Shown here one piece after another: positions 6,743 to 12,546 of a stretch of 13,338 nucleotides of DNA. A model generated the notes under the pieces. It searched no databases. It was not told the DNA's origin and saw nothing but the letters and a program-made list of their open reading frames with translations. The stretch comes from SXMI01 sp964391365. Its GTDB lineage: Bacteria; Actinomycetota; Acidimicrobiia; Acidimicrobiales; Microtrichaceae. Numbering within the stretch: the first letter of the stretch is position 1; each line of letters starts with the position of its first letter. The position numbers and the translations under genes were made by a program. The stretch spans positions 1-13,338 of the forward strand of contig CAYMKW010000085.1 of NCBI GenBank assembly GCA_964391365.1, written 5' to 3'.

Positions 6743-7593
6743 GTGATCCGGAACGACCTGCAGCGGATGGCGACCGGGTGGTCGACGGCGCGGACGCGAA
6801 ACTCCCCGTCAGCGTCCGGATCCACGGGTTCGGCGGGCTGCGGCCCACTCCGAGGCGACTGGAACTCCGCCGGCTGGCGGCGGCGACACGACGGTTGATC
6901 GAGCACCTCGTGTCGACGACGGCGACCACCCGGGAGCTGGCGGACTCGGCCGACACCCTCGAGGACCTGGCGGCCCGGTTCGAGGCGCTCCCCAAGGGCT
7001 CGACCTACTCGGGGTTCGCCGAGGCGGCGAACGCCGGACAGCGACTCCGGGAGCATCTCGAGGAGGTGGCCGCCGGGACCGCCGTCGCCGCCGACGGGTC
7101 ACCGGGGGACTCCGACGACGACCCGTCGGAGTTCTTCGCGATGTTCGACCACAGCCCGTTCATCGGGCTCGCCAACCCCCTGTCTCCGCCGGTCGAGCTC
7201 CGCCAGTCGGGCGACCGCGTCCTGGGCCGGGTCACGTTCGGGTCGGCCTACGAGGGTCCGCCCGGTTGTGTCCACGGTGGTTACGTCGCCGCCGTCTTCG
7301 ACGAGCTGCTGGGCGCAACCCAGTCGATGTCGGGTACGCAGGGCATGACTGCACACCTGGGCATCGACTACCGCCGGCCGACGCCGCTGCACCGTCCGCT
7401 CCGGCTGGAGGGGTGGCTCCACGAACACTCGGGGCGCAAGATCTGGGCGAAGGGCGAGTTGCGGCTCGACGAGGAGTCCGACGGAACCGAGCAGCCCGTG
7501 CTGGCCGAGGCGACCGCGCTGTTCATCGCCTTCGACCCCGGTCGATTCCGGGAGCTGCTCGAGGCGCGGGACGGCACCACTCCCGACGAGTAG
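6739..7593 (+). CDS. PaaI-like hotdog-fold thioesterase with N-terminal extension
   Basis: A 284-residue protein starting at ATG 6739, inside the xthA stop (ATGA), which fixes the start by translational coupling. Residues about 130-275 form a hotdog domain of the PaaI/4HBT type: FFAMFDHSPFIG leads in, then GCVHGGYVAAVFDELLG (177-192) carries the HGG turn (179-181) and the acidic residue D188, and a THxxxxYxRPTP-like strand follows (HLGIDYRRPTPL). Such proteins hydrolyse acyl-CoA thioesters in the cytoplasm; the acyl group cannot be told from sequence. Residues 1-130 are not part of the usual hotdog domain. They hold a helical stretch (about 36-112) and an acidic Gly/Ser/Asp linker, and I recognise no domain there. 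The link to DNA repair implied by the operon is probably only co-expression. It converges on uvrD2 across a short hairpin. Confidence 0.85.
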   Translation: MSDPERPAADGDRVVDGADAKLPVSVRIHGFGGLRPTPRRLELRRLAAATRRLIEHLVSTTATTRELADSADTLEDLAARFEALPKGSTYSGFAEAANAGQRLREHLEEVAAGTAVAADGSPGDSDDDPSEFFAMFDHSPFIGLANPLSPPVELRQSGDRVLGRVTFGSAYEGPPGCVHGGYVAAVFDELLGATQSMSGTQGMTAHLGIDYRRPTPLHRPLRLEGWLHEHSGRKIWAKGELRLDEESDGTEQPVLAEATALFIAFDPGRFRELLEARDGTTPDE

Positions 7594-7598
7594 CCGGG

Positions 7599-7614
7599 CG
7601 ATCCGGCGGGATCG
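7599..7614. terminator. Short bidirectional hairpin between convergent genes
   Basis: CGATCC-GGCG-GGATCG, a perfect 6-bp stem with a 4-nt loop, fills most of the 21-bp gap between the thioesterase stop and the uvrD2 stop. Its position suits a shared terminator; there is no T-tract on either side. Confidence 0.4.
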
Positions 7615-9777
7615 TCAGTCGGCTCCGGCGACGATCTCCAGCAGGTCGTCGCCGAATCGCTCGGCCTTCACGGGGCCGATCCCGGGCACCTCGAGCAGCG
7701 CCGCCCGGTCGTCAGGCCGGCGACGGGCCACCTCCTGGAGCACGGCATCGTTGAAGATCACGAACGCTGGGACGTCGGCGGCCCGGGCCTGGTCCCGCCG
7801 CCAGGATCGCAGCCGTTCGAAGAGCGCTCGGTCGGTTCCGACCAGGTCGGTGCTGCTGGACGCCGTCCGCTGCCGCGCGCCACCGGACCTTGCCCCCGCG
7901 GCCCGTCGGGCGGACTGAGCCGGTGTGAGTTCGTTCCCGCCGGCACCGACGGCGGTGGCGATCGCGTCGAGCCACGGGGACGGGCTGCGGCGGCTGGCGC
8001 GGGTCCCGAAGGTCCGACGCCGGGCCCAGTGGCAGTGGAGCGACTCCCGCGCCCGGGTGAGCGCGACGTAGAGCAGTCGGCGTTCCTCGTCGACGGAGTC
8101 GGGGTCGTCCTGGGCGTGGTGGATCGGGACCAGCCCCTGTTCCAGTCCTGCGACGTGGACGGTGGACCACTCGAGCCCCTTGGCGGCGTGGAAGGTCACG
8201 ATCTCCACGGCGTCACCACCGGATGCGGCGTCCTCGTTGCGGAGCGTCGAGACCAACCAGGCGATGAACCCGCCCGTGCCGCCCGTCGGGTCGAGCGACC
8301 GGTACTCGTGACCCAACCGGACGACCTCGGCGACGTTGGCGGCCCGGTCGTCGATCGCGACGTCCGTTCCGGATCCGTCGGGCTCGCCCGGTGCGCCCGG
8401 ACCCTCGACGGCATCGTCGGCGTCCCGTGCCGGTCCGGACGGTCGACCACCGGGTGCGCGCCCGTCGGAGCGGAGTGCCCGGCGGTTCCTCCGGTCGACG
8501 TCGGCCGCCAGGTCGGCGAGGGCGACCTCGAGGGAAGGTGAGCGCCGGATCGAGTCGAGGGCGTCCTTGACCTCGGGGAACTCGAGCAGGCTCCCCGCTC
8601 CGCGCACGCGGTGCGGGACCCCTGCGGTGCCGCACGCCTCGGCGATGGCAGCGGTCTGGGCGTTGGTCCGCACCAGCACCGCCTGTTGGGACCACGGGAC
8701 ACCGGGCCGGTGGCCGTCGCGTAGCGCCCGTGCCACGGCGTTCGCCTCGGCCCGCTCGTCGTCGTGCGACCGCACCGTCGGGGCGGGTCCCGACGGTCGG
8801 TGGGCCACGAGTCGGACGACGGGCCTCGGGCCCTGGGCCAGAACGGCGTTGGCGGCAGCGAGGATCTGGGGCGTCGAGCGGTAGTTGTCGGACAGGGTCA
8901 CCGACGCCGCTTCCGGGAAGTGCTCCTCGAACCGCTCCAGGTACGAGGCGTCGGCACCGTTCCAGGCGTAGATGGCCTGGTTGGGGTCGCCCACGACGCA
9001 GAGATCGGATCCGCTCCCGAGCCACCGGCTCAGCAGTCGGAACTGGAGCGGGTTGACGTCCTGGAACTCGTCGACGAAGAGGTGGCGGAACCTCCAGTGT
9101 CGGGCGGCCGCGTACTCGGGGTCGGCGGCCAGGTCCCGCGCCGCCAGGCGGAGGAGGTCGTCGAAGTCGACGAGGCGCCGCTGGCGCTTCCGGTCGGCGA
9201 AGTCCTGCCAGATCCCGGCGATCTGGTCGGGTTCCAGGGGTGGCCGACGGCGCGCCGCCGCGGCTGCGGCTGCGTAGTCGTCCGGTTCGAGCGCGCGTGC
9301 CGAGGCCCACTCGATCTCTGCGAGCACGTCGAGCGCGAGTGTGGAGTCGCCGCGCCGCCTCGGGACGAGCCGTGCCAGGAATCCGAGCTTGCGGTCGAGG
9401 AGCTCGGGCGGACGCACGCCACGTTCCTCCCACCGCTGCCGGAGCTGGGCGTAGGCGATGGCGTGGAACGTCCCGGCGTGGACCGCCGAGCCCGGCAGGA
9501 GCCGGTGCAGGCGGTCGCGGAGTTCGCCCGCAGCCTTCCGCGTGAACGTCACGGCGAGCGTGCGCTCCGTCGACAGCGTGAGGGTGGCACTTCGGTAGGC
9601 GATCCGATGCGTGAGCACACGCGTCTTGCCCGAGCCGGCTCCGGCGAGCACACGGAGGTGCCGGGCAGGATCGGTGACCGCCCGGGACTGTTCCGGGTTC
9701 AGGCCGCCGAGCAGCCGGGCGGTGGACGCATCGGGCTCGCCGTCGGTTCGCTCGGTCACGGCAGGGTCGGGCTCCAC
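7615..9777 (-). CDS. uvrD2: UvrD2-type ATP-dependent DNA helicase with C-terminal HRDC domain
   Basis: A 720-residue superfamily 1A helicase. All motifs are present: Q-motif LNPEQSRAV (26-34), Walker A AGAGSGKT (45-52), VTFTRKAA, GTFHAIAY (102-109), Walker B FVDEFQD (234-240), GDPNQAIYAWNGA (263-275), NYRST (298-302), VTFHAAKGLEW (527-537) and EERRLLYVALTRA (564-576). Residues about 648-718 form an HRDC domain with LLEVPGIGPVKAERFG. This arrangement matches actinobacterial UvrD2, a 3'-5' helicase that is essential in mycobacteria. The mycobacterial protein carries a four-cysteine motif before HRDC; residues 605-660 here contain no cysteine. A disordered Gly/Pro/Asp-rich insert lies at about 433-475. 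Start GTG 9777 is 7 nt after a -10 box and has no Shine-Dalgarno, so it is probably leaderless. It is divergent from the PH-domain gene. Confidence 0.93.
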   Translation of the reverse strand: MEPDPAVTERTDGEPDASTARLLGGLNPEQSRAVTDPARHLRVLAGAGSGKTRVLTHRIAYRSATLTLSTERTLAVTFTRKAAGELRDRLHRLLPGSAVHAGTFHAIAYAQLRQRWEERGVRPPELLDRKLGFLARLVPRRRGDSTLALDVLAEIEWASARALEPDDYAAAAAAARRRPPLEPDQIAGIWQDFADRKRQRRLVDFDDLLRLAARDLAADPEYAAARHWRFRHLFVDEFQDVNPLQFRLLSRWLGSGSDLCVVGDPNQAIYAWNGADASYLERFEEHFPEAASVTLSDNYRSTPQILAAANAVLAQGPRPVVRLVAHRPSGPAPTVRSHDDERAEANAVARALRDGHRPGVPWSQQAVLVRTNAQTAAIAEACGTAGVPHRVRGAGSLLEFPEVKDALDSIRRSPSLEVALADLAADVDRRNRRALRSDGRAPGGRPSGPARDADDAVEGPGAPGEPDGSGTDVAIDDRAANVAEVVRLGHEYRSLDPTGGTGGFIAWLVSTLRNEDAASGGDAVEIVTFHAAKGLEWSTVHVAGLEQGLVPIHHAQDDPDSVDEERRLLYVALTRARESLHCHWARRRTFGTRASRRSPSPWLDAIATAVGAGGNELTPAQSARRAAGARSGGARQRTASSSTDLVGTDRALFERLRSWRRDQARAADVPAFVIFNDAVLQEVARRRPDDRAALLEVPGIGPVKAERFGDDLLEIVAGAD

Positions 9778-9784
9778 GCGCCGG

Positions 9785-9790
9785 ACCGTA
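9785..9790 (-). promoter_or_regulatory. -10 box of a leaderless uvrD2 promoter
   Basis: TACGGT on the minus strand lies 7 nt before GTG 9777. With the opposing box at 9826 it makes a 60-bp divergent promoter region. Confidence 0.5.
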
Positions 9791-9825
9791 CCAGCGGGTC
9801 ACGACAGCTTCGTCGGGTCGACAGC

Positions 9826-9831
9826 TACGCT
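9826..9831 (+). promoter_or_regulatory. -10 box of a leaderless promoter for the PH-domain gene
   Basis: TACGCT lies 6 nt before ATG 9838. The GGAG touching the ATG is too close to act as a Shine-Dalgarno. A weak -35 candidate, ACGACA, is at 9801-9806 with a 19-bp spacer. An 8-bp direct repeat CGACAGCT occurs at 9802-9809 and 9819-9826. Confidence 0.5.
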
Positions 9832-9837
9832 CCGGAG

Positions 9838-10536
9838 ATGGGTTACGACGAGAAGCTCCTCTACGGCGACGAGCAGATCGTCGTGGACACGCACCCCTCC
9901 TGGATCATGATGATCCGGTCGGTCCTGTACGTCCTCGGTGCGACCGTGGTCGGGGTCGTGTTGTTGAACCTGGGTGGCGACGGCTGGTTCGGCTCCGCCA
10001 CCAACTACATCGCCGTGCTCTTGATCGTGCTGGCGCTCCTGCACCTCGCCCAGCGATTCGTGAAGTGGTATTCGACCAACTTCGTCATCACGACCGAGCG
10101 CTGCATCTACCGCGAGGGGATCGTCTCCAAGCGGGGCATCGAGATCCCGCTGGACCGGATCAACACGATCTTCTTCCACCAGCGGCTCTTCGAGCGGTTG
10201 TTCGGTGCCGGCACGCTCCACATCGAGTCGGCGGGCGAGATGGGCATCCAGAAGTTCAAGGACGTCCGCGACCCGATGGCGGTTCAGAACACGCTCTACC
10301 AGGCGATGGAGGACAACCAGACCCGCAGCTACCAGCGGATGGGCGCCTCGGCGGCCGGAGCCGTGGCCCCGCAGCCCGAGGCGGCACCGTCGGTCGCCGA
10401 CGAGCTGGCCAAGCTGGCGTCGCTCCACGAGGCCGGCCACCTCACCGACACCGAGTTCGCCCAGCAGAAAGCGGTGCTCCTGGGCTCGTCCGGCCCGACC
10501 TCGTCCGGCCCGACCCCGCCCGGCCCGATCACCTGA
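9838..10536 (+). CDS. Membrane protein with bacterial PH domain (YdbS/DUF304-like) and C-terminal SHOCT domain
   Basis: A 232-residue protein. Two hydrophobic segments (about 23-45 and 56-74) are followed directly by a bacterial PH-like domain (about 76-158). Its features are the beta-rich WYSTNFVITTERCIYREG and KRGIEIPLDRINTI (98-111), then FGAGTLHIESAGEMG, as in YdbS/YdbT-type bPH2 proteins. After an Ala/Pro linker, residues 188-216 match the SHOCT pattern (ADELAKLASLHEAGHLTDTE onward), a short helical oligomerisation module. The last residues are SSGPT repeats. Both soluble parts should be cytoplasmic. The function is unknown; bPH2 membrane proteins are often linked to envelope stress or protein-protein contacts, which is not shown here. 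The start is fixed by the -10 box 6 nt upstream. It converges on galK with 30 bp between stops. Confidence 0.85.
   Translation: MGYDEKLLYGDEQIVVDTHPSWIMMIRSVLYVLGATVVGVVLLNLGGDGWFGSATNYIAVLLIVLALLHLAQRFVKWYSTNFVITTERCIYREGIVSKRGIEIPLDRINTIFFHQRLFERLFGAGTLHIESAGEMGIQKFKDVRDPMAVQNTLYQAMEDNQTRSYQRMGASAAGAVAPQPEAAPSVADELAKLASLHEAGHLTDTEFAQQKAVLLGSSGPTSSGPTPPGPIT
10486..10530 (+). repeat. 15-bp tandem repeat encoding an SSGPT-type tail
   Basis: Two identical copies of TCGTCCGGCCCGACC (10486-10500 and 10501-10515) are followed by a diverged third copy (10516-10530). They encode SSGPT, SSGPT and PPGPI at the C-terminus of the PH-domain protein. The unit is a multiple of three, so copy-number change keeps the frame. 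Confidence 0.85.
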
Positions 10537-10548
10537 TCCCGGGGTTCT

Positions 10549-10561
10549 GGCCGCACCGGCC
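10549..10561. terminator. Weak hairpin between the convergent PH-domain gene and galK
   Basis: GGCCG-CAC-CGGCC, a 5-bp stem with a 3-nt loop, lies inside the 30-bp gap between the two stop codons. The position suits a shared terminator, but the stem is short and has no T-tract. Confidence 0.25.
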
Positions 10562-10566
10562 CTCAA

Positions 10567-11580
10567 TCAGCTCAGGTGTGCGCCGTCGGCGGCCCGGACG
10601 CGTCGGCCACCGGCTCCGGCCCCGGTGAGGTCGGCGTCCTCCCGGCAGAGTGCCACCACCGTCCCGCCGAAACCTGCACCGGTCAGCCGGGCTCCGAGCA
10701 CCTCGTTGCGGGCGAGGAGCGACTCGACCAGCTGGTCGAGCGTGTCGGTCGAGACCTCGGCGTCGTCACGCAGTGAACGGTGCGAGTCGGTGACGAGCTC
10801 GCCGGCGCCCGCCAGGTCGCCCACGGCGATCGCTGCTGCGAACGCTCGGACACGGTCGCACTCGCTCCGGACGTGTCGGGCCCGTCGGCGGAGCGTCTCG
10901 TCCTCCAACGAGTCGATCGCGGTCGGTGTGGCGTCCCGCAGGGGACCGAGCCGCTCGGCCGCGGCCTCGGCCTGGGCGCGGCGCAGCGCGTACGCGGAGT
11001 CCGCCAGGCGCCGCGGCTGGCCCGACTCGATGACCCACACGGCGACGTCGTCGGGAAGCGGGACCGGAGTGGCCTCCTCGGTGGCGCAGTCGATGAGGAG
11101 TGCGTGGCCGGCGATCCCCGACGCCGCACAGAGCTGGTCCATGATCCCGCACGGGACCCCCGTGGCGACCCGCTCGGCGCGCTGGCACCGCCGGGCGAGT
11201 GTGAGCGGGTCGTCCTCGCTCCCGAGTGCGAGCGCCACGGCCAGCTCGAGTGCCGCCGACGACGAGAGCCCGCCGCCCGGCGGGACGCTCGAGCGGACCG
11301 AACCCGTCAGACCCGCCGGTGGGTCGAACTCGGCTGCGACGCCGGCGACGTAGCGGCCCCACTCGGGTCGTACTGCGGAGGGGTCGACGACCGGCAGCTC
11401 GACGACGACCGGTTCGTCGAACTGTTCCGAGCGGAGTGAGATCGACGATCCGCCCCGCACCCCCGTCACCTCGGTGTGCAGGTCGATCGCCATCGGGAGC
11501 ACGAGCCCGCCCACGTAGTCGGTGTGGTCGCCGATCAGGACGACCCGACCGGGGGCCACCGATCGAACCTCCTCGTTCAC
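10567..11580 (-). CDS. galK: Galactokinase (GHMP kinase family)
   Basis: A 337-residue GHMP kinase, shorter than the usual 380-390 of galactokinases. It phosphorylates galactose at C1 in the Leloir pathway, in the cytoplasm. The N-terminal signature is APGRVVLIGDHTDYVGG (9-25), holding R12, D18, H19 and D21. The ATP loop is VPPGGGLSSSAAL (99-111). GIMDQ (145-149) carries the catalytic Asp D148. Y197 sits in the sEYnxRR-like segment, and LTGAGFGGTVVAL (299-311) is GHMP motif 3. The signature has Val14 and Asp18 where most galactokinases have Asn and Glu. Start GTG 11580 overlaps the galT stop as GTGA, which fixes it and implies translational coupling. The frame runs open for 570 more codons upstream, antisense to nagA and out of frame in galT; that is a GC-bias artefact. 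Pairing with galT makes galactose the most likely substrate. Confidence 0.9.
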   Translation of the reverse strand: MNEEVRSVAPGRVVLIGDHTDYVGGLVLPMAIDLHTEVTGVRGGSSISLRSEQFDEPVVVELPVVDPSAVRPEWGRYVAGVAAEFDPPAGLTGSVRSSVPPGGGLSSSAALELAVALALGSEDDPLTLARRCQRAERVATGVPCGIMDQLCAASGIAGHALLIDCATEEATPVPLPDDVAVWVIESGQPRRLADSAYALRRAQAEAAAERLGPLRDATPTAIDSLEDETLRRRARHVRSECDRVRAFAAAIAVGDLAGAGELVTDSHRSLRDDAEVSTDTLDQLVESLLARNEVLGARLTGAGFGGTVVALCREDADLTGAGAGGRRVRAADGAHLS

Positions 11581-12461
11581 GTGACCACCCCCGGCAGGTC
11601 CCGCAGGGACCGCGCGGCGTCCGCGGGGTCGACCGGGTTGAAGAGGATCCCGCCACCGAGCTCCGCGGCCGCCACGAACCGTGGGGTCCCGGGTGCGCGG
11701 AGCTGCGGTGCAATGGTCAGCAGGACTCGCGCCTCCGGCCAGTCGCCGCCGTCGGTCGGGCGCTGGTGGATCCAGAGCATGTAGGGCATGGGTTCGTCGA
11801 AGCGCTGGTCGAGCCGGGCAAGGACGTCGACGAGCACCGCCGCCAGGCCGTCCCGATCGCAGCGGTCGTCGACCAGGTCGGGTACCTCGGTCGTGGTCGA
11901 GATGCGCACCTCGTAGGGCCAGCCCGCGGCCTCGGGAACCCAGGCGAGCCAGTCCCCGTTGCGGGCCACGACGAAGCGCTCGTCGACGTTCGCCGGGCGC
12001 AGCACACCGTCGACCAGCGCCCGCAGCGGGACGGGCGGGACCCGGTCGTACGCGTAGATCTGGCCGTGGGGGTGGGCGATGGTGGCGCCGACCTGCGGCC
12101 CGCGGTTCTCGAAGACCAGGACGTAGTCGACGTCCGGGCGCGACCCGAGGACCCGGGTCCGCTCCGCCCACAGGTCGACGACAAGTCGGGCGCCGGCGAC
12201 GCCGAGGCCCCAGAAGGTCTGGTCGTGGTCGGGTGTGTACAACACGACCTCGCACCGCTCGTCGCCCAGGGCGGGCCAGCGGTTGGGGAACGAGCGGACC
12301 CGGTAGGGCTCGGGGGCCTCGAGCCCTCCGACGCAGAAGGGGCACCCGTCCGCGGGCAGGTTCGGCCGGCCCTGGCGGGAACCCACGATCACCGTCGGGG
12401 TTCCGCTCACCGGGTCGGTCCGCAGGTCCGGCTCCGGTCCGCTCCGCTCGACTGTCGACAC
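11577..12461 (-). CDS. galT: Galactose-1-phosphate uridylyltransferase
   Basis: A 294-residue HIT-superfamily enzyme, shorter than E. coli GalT (348). It transfers UMP from UDP-glucose to galactose-1-phosphate in the Leloir pathway. The active-site motif is ATIAHPHGQIYAY, with H130 and the nucleophilic H132 and Q134. Zinc ligands are present as CPFC (C40, C43) with H79 in TPDHD and H130. Other family landmarks are SFPNRWPAL, VFENRG and FDEPMPYMLWIHQRP in the C-terminal half. Start GTG 12461 is chosen because a strong GGGAGG lies 4 nt upstream. It is the first gene of a galT-galK operon, joined to galK by a GTGA overlap. No UDP-galactose 4-epimerase (galE) is in the window, so it must be encoded elsewhere. 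It is divergent from nagA, with a possible shared operator in the gap. Confidence 0.93.
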   Translation of the reverse strand: MSTVERSGPEPDLRTDPVSGTPTVIVGSRQGRPNLPADGCPFCVGGLEAPEPYRVRSFPNRWPALGDERCEVVLYTPDHDQTFWGLGVAGARLVVDLWAERTRVLGSRPDVDYVLVFENRGPQVGATIAHPHGQIYAYDRVPPVPLRALVDGVLRPANVDERFVVARNGDWLAWVPEAAGWPYEVRISTTTEVPDLVDDRCDRDGLAAVLVDVLARLDQRFDEPMPYMLWIHQRPTDGGDWPEARVLLTIAPQLRAPGTPRFVAAAELGGGILFNPVDPADAARSLRDLPGVVT

Positions 12462-12465
12462 TCGT

Positions 12466-12471
12466 CCTCCC
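12466..12471 (-). promoter_or_regulatory. Shine-Dalgarno site of galT
   Basis: GGGAGG on the minus strand, 4 nt before GTG 12461. It is the strongest ribosome binding site in the window and shows that galT mRNA has a leader, unlike most first genes here. Confidence 0.65.
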
Positions 12472-12498
12472 GTGCCATCGGGCGTTCGGCCCGGGCGT

Positions 12499-12534
12499 CC
12501 GTCGCTGCGTGACGAGTCGGGAGGTTAGCGACGG
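12499..12534. promoter_or_regulatory. 8-bp inverted repeat across the galT / nagA divergent promoters
   Basis: CCGTCGCT (12499-12506) and AGCGACGG (12527-12534) are perfect inverted arms 20 bp apart. The right arm touches the nagA -10 box (12535-12540). The element also covers the proposed galT -10 (12522-12527) and start point. A shared sugar-responsive regulator would fit, but none is encoded in view. Confidence 0.3.
12522..12527 (-). promoter_or_regulatory. Candidate -10 box for galT-galK
   Basis: TAACCT on the minus strand would start transcription near 12515, giving a leader of about 54 nt before GTG 12461. No -35 box is evident, and TACCGT at 12536-12531 is an alternative. Confidence 0.3.
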
Positions 12535-12540
12535 TACTGT
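12535..12540 (+). promoter_or_regulatory. -10 box of a leaderless nagA promoter
   Basis: TACTGT lies 6 nt before GTG 12547, which has no Shine-Dalgarno; the mRNA probably begins at the start codon. Confidence 0.5.
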
Positions 12541-12546
12541 CCGGGC

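Noticed and set aside
8764..9837. Long upstream extension of the PH-domain frame, antisense to uvrD2
   Set aside because: The real start is ATG 9838, directly after a correctly spaced -10 box. The upstream part lies antisense to conserved helicase motifs.
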